This document shows, piece by piece, positions 6,126 through 10,241 of a stretch of DNA of 10,241 nt. The position numbers and the translations under genes were made by a program. How positions within the stretch are numbered: position 1 is the first letter of the stretch; the number at the start of each line of letters is the position of its first letter. Source of the stretch: a candidate division TA06 bacterium DG_78 (lineage in GTDB: Bacteria > Hydrothermota > Tepidihabitantia > SM23-42); assembly GCA_001303225.1 (NCBI GenBank), contig LJNI01000117.1:1-10241 (forward strand). The letters run 5' to 3'. The notes below the pieces were generated by a model that ran no database searches, was not told where the DNA came from, and saw only the letters and a list, made by a program, of their open reading frames with translations.

Positions 6126-7165
6126 ATCGTTGACCCCTGAGGATTCACGAGCATATATTCTCCAAAACCATGTTCATCAACAAAAATAAATTTACGATTG
6201 ATTCGATAATAAAACCATATGAGATACGGCAGTGACCCTGTTTCATAGGGTCGTGCGTGGATTTCATCGGGTGAACCATATTTCACATAAATCTTCGCCC
6301 GATCACTACGCCACCCTCTATCACCAAAAGAAAAATTCTTCTCACAGTATTCAATTCTTGAAAAATAATCTACTTCCTTCTCGTTGTATGCAGTATGTGG
6401 TGTTGGGTCATATTCTTTCCAAAAGGCGTGCCATAGTGAATCGCGCTGCGTCCTTTCTGCTGATTTTAATTGAGACATCTCTGATGGTGTAGCAATATAT
6501 ACGAGCTGATCAACTTTCAAGAGCCAACTCGGGTCATCAAGGAGAAACGATCTCGAAATGGTAATTGGTATTTCTAACTCATCAATTTTTTCACCTATTG
6601 AGAACAACATAAATTTCAATGTATAGGTATCATTCGAAAGTTCTTTAACATAGAACGATAAAGAATCATCATATGTACCGATATGCACAGCTTTTGAATC
6701 TGCTATTTTCTCGATTGAAGAGTAGACACTATCAATTTCCCCTGCTTGATTCAAAATGGTGAATGATATGTTCAGCGTATCATTTCTAATTGACCACGAG
6801 ATATTTGCGAGATAATTAATTGGTATGATTTTTTCAGTAACAGTAAGGAGCTCACCAGCATTAAGATCTACTATCCTGAGATCGAAATACTTGCTCGTCT
6901 TAGGAATAACAATTTTTACTGAATCGTGAATATCGAGAGAATCTTTGAGTCTCCTCGTCTCCCAATAGTCACCGGTGACCTGTCTACCGTCTCTCGCATA
7001 GACTTTGAGCTGGCTTTCGTAATGAGTATAAAAATTAGAATCCTCTGCTACAAATTGAAGATCATAGGTCGGTATTGTGTAGTAAATAATCAATTCCTGG
7101 AGGGATTCACTGTATGGTTTATTAACTGCCTGCCATTCTATTTGCAAAAAGAGAAAAATAATCAT
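6122..7165 (-). CDS. GWxTD-domain protein (GWxTD-1)
   Basis: A 347-residue protein of unknown function. It starts MIIFLFLQIEW, a short hydrophobic stretch that may be a minimal signal peptide or anchor. Extending upstream in frame gives only KKEK and further codons with no ATG, GTG or TTG before a stop, so this start is favoured. The middle (about 20-205) is beta-rich. The C-terminal domain carries the full family pattern: FWKEYDPTPHTAYNE (248-262), RIEYCEKNF, GWRSD (284-288, the GWxTD signature with Thr to Ser) and KIYVKYGSPDEI (291-302), then EYMLV near the end. The ATG overlaps the lon stop by 4 bp (ATGA), and only a weak purine run precedes it, so translation is probably coupled to lon. 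No biochemical role is established for this family that I can name. Confidence 0.87.
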   Translation of the reverse strand: MIIFLFLQIEWQAVNKPYSESLQELIIYYTIPTYDLQFVAEDSNFYTHYESQLKVYARDGRQVTGDYWETRRLKDSLDIHDSVKIVIPKTSKYFDLRIVDLNAGELLTVTEKIIPINYLANISWSIRNDTLNISFTILNQAGEIDSVYSSIEKIADSKAVHIGTYDDSLSFYVKELSNDTYTLKFMLFSIGEKIDELEIPITISRSFLLDDPSWLLKVDQLVYIATPSEMSQLKSAERTQRDSLWHAFWKEYDPTPHTAYNEKEVDYFSRIEYCEKNFSFGDRGWRSDRAKIYVKYGSPDEIHARPYETGSLPYLIWFYYRINRKFIFVDEHGFGEYMLVNPQGSTI

Positions 7166-9504
7166 TTTTTCTTTCTTGTCTTTTGTGTGAATATACTATT
7201 CAGTGTTTGGTCAATCCGTGATACAAATTCAAAATGTAATCCCGATTGTACGTGTTGAGGAATTTCCTTTAAGTCTTTTTTATTCTCTTGAGGGAGAATG
7301 ATTTTATCAATACCTGCACGCTTTGCGGCAATTACTTTTTCTTTAATACCACCGACTGGCAAGACCCTTCCGGTCAACGTTATCTCACCAGAAAAGGCAA
7401 TTTTAGGATCAATGGTTTCATTACGGAATAAAGATGCTAAAGACATCACCACAGCTAAACCTGCCGATGGTCCATCTTTTGGAATAGCACCTGAAGGAAT
7501 GTGTATGTGGATATCATAATCAACTATTTCTTCGTCTCTCATGTGCCACGATACTAATTTCGTTTTGAGATACGATACGGCAGCCTGACACGATTCCTGC
7601 ATCACATCCCCTAATCGACCAGTAAGAATTAAACCTTTCTTACCCTTCATCTTTATCGATTCGATAAAAAGAATTTCCCCACCATACGGCGTCCATGCGA
7701 GCCCAGTAGCGACACCAATTTCTCCCTTATGGGCTGCCACCTCTGAAAATGTCTTAGGAGGACCCAGATATTCCAAGAGATTTTTGGCAGTAATCTTCGT
7801 TGAACCCCGTTTGCCACCGGCAATACGTTTTGCTATCTTACGACACACCGAACCGATTTCACGCTCCAGATTTCTCACACCTGCCTCCTTCGTGTAGTCG
7901 GTAATCATTGATTGAATGGCATCGTGCGCAAATGAAATTTTGTTCGTGTTCAGTCCACTATTAGCTATCTGCCGTGGTATCAAATAACGTTTTGCAATCT
8001 CAACCTTCTCTTCCATAATATAACCCGGTAATTCGATAATCTCCATACGGTCTTTAAGTGCGGGGATAATCGGATCAACAATATTCCCGGTTGCAATAAA
8101 CATGACCTTTGAGAGATCATAGGGGACCTCAAGATAGTGATCTGAAAACGCGAAGTTCTGTTCTGGATCTAAAACCTCTAAGAGTGCTGACGAAGGGTCA
8201 CCACGAAAGTCAGTTCCAACCTTATCAATTTCATCGAGCATGAACACAGGGTTATTGGTGCCACAGGTTTTAATGAGCTGAATGACCCTGCCAGGGAGTG
8301 CACCAACATACGTCCTTCGGTGGCCTCGTATCTCAGCCTCATCCCTGATACCACCGAGTGAAACGCGCACAAATTTCCTTCCGAGAGCACGGGCAATCGA
8401 TTTCCCGAGCGAGGTCTTACCTACTCCAGGGGGACCGATGAAACAGAGAATCGTTCCTTTTGAATCCGGCTTTAATTTCTTCACTGCCAAATATTCGAGA
8501 ATCCGTTCCTTTACCTTTTCAAGGTCGTAGTGATCATCATCCAGAATTTTTTGCGCCCGTTTGATATCAAGATTATCTTTTGTCGATTTAGACCAGGGAA
8601 TAGAAATGAGCCAATCGATATATGTCCTCGACACGGTATACTCTGCTGCCTGCGGTGGCATCTTTGCAAGTCGATCGAGTTCCTTCATTGCAACTTTTTC
8701 TGACTCCCCGGGCATTTTGGCGTCGTGAATTTTCCTCTTCAATTCTCTAATTTCGCGTGTATGTTCATCTCCCTCTCCTAATTCTTTCTGAATTGCCTTC
8801 AGTTGTTCGCGTAGGTAAAACTCACGCTGACCTTTATCGAGCTCATGTTTTACTTCAGAGCGGATCTTAGCTCCGAGTTCGAGAATGCTGATCTCTTTCT
8901 GAAGCATGGGCACGAGTTTGTTCAACCGTTCTTTGGGGTCGATAATCTCGAGTAGATTCTGCTTTTCGGCAAAATCGAAATTTGTATGACTCGTGACAAA
9001 ATCGGCAACGCGGTTTGGGTCATCAATATTTAAAATAATGGCGGCAAGTTCATCAGGTAAATATGGTGCCAGAGAAACGAGTTGTTGAAACATTGACACT
9101 ACATTGCGCATTATTGCCTCGAGCGCCATGGTTTTTTTGTACTCACTCGATACAATCTTAATCTTTGCCTTAAGATACGGTTCGGTTTGAATAAATTCAA
9201 CATACCTAAACCGTTTCAATCCCTTGACGAGCAATCGTATGGTATTATCAGGAAAACGTAGCATCTTAGTAATTTGAATGACAGTACCAACACGATATAC
9301 CTCATCGGGCTTTGGCTCTTCGATATCAGGATTGCGTTGGGTTAAGGCGCCAGCAAGTTTATTCGTCGTTAAAATTTCATCGATTAATTTGGCGAGCTTT
9401 TGAGTATGTATGATGAGTGGCACAATTTGATCAGGAAAAACCACTCCGCCTTTAATCGGAATGATGCCAAGTTCGTTTGGAATTGTAATCAGTTTTTCTT
9501 CCAT
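7162..9504 (-). CDS. lon: ATP-dependent Lon protease (endopeptidase La)
   Basis: A cytoplasmic hexameric AAA+ serine protease that degrades misfolded and some regulatory proteins. At 780 aa it is full length. The N-terminal LON substrate-binding domain is at about 8-205, followed by a helical linker to about 310. The AAA+ module has Walker A GPPGVGKT at 357-364 and Walker B VFMLDEID at 420-427. The C-terminal protease domain (about 595-770) holds the Ser-Lys dyad: S680 in DGPSAGLA and K723 in GGIKEKV, matching E. coli S679 and K722. This is the bacterial LonA type, with no membrane segment between the AAA+ and protease parts. It follows hsp20 by 29 bp and has purine-rich GAGGTAGG upstream of the ATG. 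Its last codons run into GWxTD-1 through an ATGA overlap. Transcription is probably from the hsp20 promoter. Confidence 0.98.
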   Translation of the reverse strand: MEEKLITIPNELGIIPIKGGVVFPDQIVPLIIHTQKLAKLIDEILTTNKLAGALTQRNPDIEEPKPDEVYRVGTVIQITKMLRFPDNTIRLLVKGLKRFRYVEFIQTEPYLKAKIKIVSSEYKKTMALEAIMRNVVSMFQQLVSLAPYLPDELAAIILNIDDPNRVADFVTSHTNFDFAEKQNLLEIIDPKERLNKLVPMLQKEISILELGAKIRSEVKHELDKGQREFYLREQLKAIQKELGEGDEHTREIRELKRKIHDAKMPGESEKVAMKELDRLAKMPPQAAEYTVSRTYIDWLISIPWSKSTKDNLDIKRAQKILDDDHYDLEKVKERILEYLAVKKLKPDSKGTILCFIGPPGVGKTSLGKSIARALGRKFVRVSLGGIRDEAEIRGHRRTYVGALPGRVIQLIKTCGTNNPVFMLDEIDKVGTDFRGDPSSALLEVLDPEQNFAFSDHYLEVPYDLSKVMFIATGNIVDPIIPALKDRMEIIELPGYIMEEKVEIAKRYLIPRQIANSGLNTNKISFAHDAIQSMITDYTKEAGVRNLEREIGSVCRKIAKRIAGGKRGSTKITAKNLLEYLGPPKTFSEVAAHKGEIGVATGLAWTPYGGEILFIESIKMKGKKGLILTGRLGDVMQESCQAAVSYLKTKLVSWHMRDEEIVDYDIHIHIPSGAIPKDGPSAGLAVVMSLASLFRNETIDPKIAFSGEITLTGRVLPVGGIKEKVIAAKRAGIDKIILPQENKKDLKEIPQHVQSGLHFEFVSRIDQTLNSIFTQKTRKKK

Positions 9505-9533
9505 AGATCAACCTACCTCTTTATATTTACCCA

Positions 9534-9965
9534 TTAATCATCCTCAATAGGAATAACTTTTTCTTTCACGGCCGGAAATTTGAGTGTCAGGATTCCATTT
9601 TCGATGGTACACTGGTGGCGTTTCGGTTCAATAGGCACAGGAAAATCGATCCGTCGATTAAATCTACCGTAGGAAATCTCGAGATTGTGAAAAATACAGT
9701 ATTCTCTATTCAATATGTCGGGCGATCTCCTCACACCATCGATCATCATTGAAAGCCTATCGACGTAAATATAAAAATCTTTTGTATCTATGCCGGCAAT
9801 TTCAATAATAACAACAACCTCCTCAGCCATTACAAAAAGGTCATAGAGTGGCTGCCAATTGATAAATTCCTCAGTAATTCTATCCCGCATTCTCACATCT
9901 GCCGCTTCGTCAAAAACAATATTGATTTTGTGCTTATTATGTATCTCTGACGCGATGTCTTTCAT
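9534..9965 (-). CDS. hsp20: Small heat-shock protein, Hsp20/alpha-crystallin family
   Basis: An ATP-independent holdase chaperone that forms cytoplasmic oligomers and keeps unfolding proteins soluble for refolding or for proteases such as Lon. From the ATG chosen here it has 143 residues. An N-terminal arm of about 35 residues is followed by the alpha-crystallin domain (about 38-132), with the family signature NGILTLKFP at 123-131. A short tail with the I-x-I anchor (I138-P-I140) ends EDD. A longer reading from TTG at 9983 would add MVYNLA, but those codons lie on the -10 box, so the ATG at 9965 is preferred. No Shine-Dalgarno precedes it, which fits the leaderless promoter. It is the first gene of the operon with lon 29 bp downstream, a sensible holdase-protease pairing. 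No CIRCE (HrcA) element is visible. Confidence 0.9.
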   Translation of the reverse strand: MKDIASEIHNKHKINIVFDEAADVRMRDRITEEFINWQPLYDLFVMAEEVVVIIEIAGIDTKDFYIYVDRLSMMIDGVRRSPDILNREYCIFHNLEISYGRFNRRIDFPVPIEPKRHQCTIENGILTLKFPAVKEKVIPIEDD

Positions 9966-9999
9966 AGCTAAATTATATACCAAAATGCGGTGGTGTCAA
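9966..9999 (-). promoter_or_regulatory. Sigma-70 promoter of the hsp20-lon operon, predicted leaderless
   Basis: On the minus strand TTGACA (9994-9999, perfect -35) is followed by a 16-bp spacer and TATAAT (9972-9977, perfect -10), then six bases TTAGCT and the ATG. The predicted +1 is the A of the start codon at 9965. It is a vegetative-type promoter rather than the sigma-32 pattern expected for a proteobacterial heat-shock gene. Any heat response would need a repressor or another mechanism. Confidence 0.88.
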
Positions 10000-10010
10000 C
10001 GGCCTGCAGA

Positions 10011-10020
10011 GAGAATTCTC
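10011..10020. promoter_or_regulatory. 10-bp palindrome gagaattctc upstream of the hsp20 promoter
   Basis: This perfect palindrome ends 11 bp before the -35 hexamer of the hsp20 promoter, a position where an activator or repressor dimer could bind. There is no direct evidence of binding, and a 10-bp palindrome can occur by chance. Confidence 0.25.
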
Positions 10021-10034
10021 AAAAAGTATCCTAT

Positions 10035-10170
10035 CATGTCATTGCGAGGCCGTAGGGCGTGGCAATCTCCTAAGATTACCTGCATGTTCCGAGCGTAGTG
10101 AGGAATCTCGCTCCCTAAGGTTGCCGTGAAAGAATCAGATTGCCTGTCCTGATGCGGACTCCTCGCCCTG
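10035..10170. repeat. Dispersed palindromic repeat block ('cattgcgagg...ggcaatct' type)
   Basis: The first unit has arms attgc (10041-10045) and gcaat (10062-10066), with further pairing inside giving 9 of 13 pairs around a TA loop. A second, diverged unit starts at 10086 (ttccgagcgtagtgaggaat), with gagcg (10091-10095) pairing cgctc (10109-10113). A third partial unit contains cagattgcc at 10136-10144. Repeats with this text are common between genes in many unrelated bacterial genomes and carry no coding function that I can see. Confidence 0.7.
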
Positions 10171-10241
10171 TTAAATAATTAACTAACCCGATGTTTTACA
10201 ACAACTCTCTATCTGAAAATCATATAACCAGATTTACATAA

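Larger units (their letters stand above)
10000..10241. other. Region upstream of the hsp20 promoter, no gene seen
   Basis: Neither strand has a convincing reading frame here. It contains a 10-bp palindrome just upstream of the hsp20 -35, a block of dispersed palindromic repeats (about 10035-10170), and an AT-rich end with 'ttaaataattaa'. The gene that should lie to the right is outside the window. Confidence 0.6.

Noticed and set aside
9966..9983. TTG start giving a 149-residue Hsp20
   Set aside because: Its first codons coincide with the TATAAT box, and the sequence has no Shine-Dalgarno. The ATG at 9965 sits exactly at the predicted +1.
9984..10060. CIRCE/HrcA operator upstream of hsp20
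   Set aside because: I looked for TTAGCACTC and GAGTGCTAA with a 9-bp gap and found neither arm.
10191..10241. Short plus-strand reading frame ATG to TAA at the right edge
   Set aside because: It has only 16 codons, with no Shine-Dalgarno and no recognisable motif.

Overview
The window reads as chromosomal DNA of an uncultured, moderately AT-rich bacterium. The strongest taxonomic hint is a tandem pair of GWxTD-domain proteins, a family I know from the FCB superphylum and neighbouring candidate phyla such as WOR-3/Stahlbacteria. Signal-like N-termini and the intergenic repeat debris fit that guess. No marker gene settles it, so the placement is an inference.

All eight genes lie on the minus strand, so transcription runs from right to left. 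The first block starts at about 9965 with a small heat-shock protein (Hsp20). It continues with Lon protease, two GWxTD paralogues and a coiled-coil/NYN-domain putative nuclease, and probably a PHP-family phosphoesterase after an 88-bp gap. Lon to GWxTD-1 and GWxTD-1 to GWxTD-2 are both joined by 4-bp ATGA overlaps, so this is a tight, probably translationally coupled stress/proteostasis operon with two exported or membrane-anchored proteins of unknown function attached. The second block is gyrA followed, after 97 bp, by a dCMP deaminase that runs off the left edge. It is a DNA topology and precursor pair.

Two consensus-like sigma-70 promoters can be read. They head gyrA and hsp20 and have the same geometry: -35, 16-bp spacer, TATAAT, 6 bp, ATG. 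The predicted +1 is therefore the A of the start codon in both, and neither gene has a Shine-Dalgarno sequence, so both are predicted to give leaderless mRNAs. For hsp20 this also fixes the start at the internal ATG (143 aa) rather than an upstream TTG that lies inside the promoter. Downstream genes such as the NYN gene and lon do have Shine-Dalgarno sequences.

The non-coding DNA is repeat-rich. At 2862-3210 there is a MITE/REP-like inverted repeat. At 4048-4135 there is an imperfect inverted repeat of CGGAT units. A perfect 33-bp palindrome overlaps the 3' end of the NYN gene. The right end (9966-10241) carries the common 'cattgcgagg...ggcaatct' palindromic repeat type. I found no CRISPR array, tRNA, rRNA, insertion-sequence transposase or obvious defence system. 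The most unusual elements are the lon-coupled GWxTD pair, the paired leaderless promoters, the palindrome, and changes at two functional sites of GyrA.
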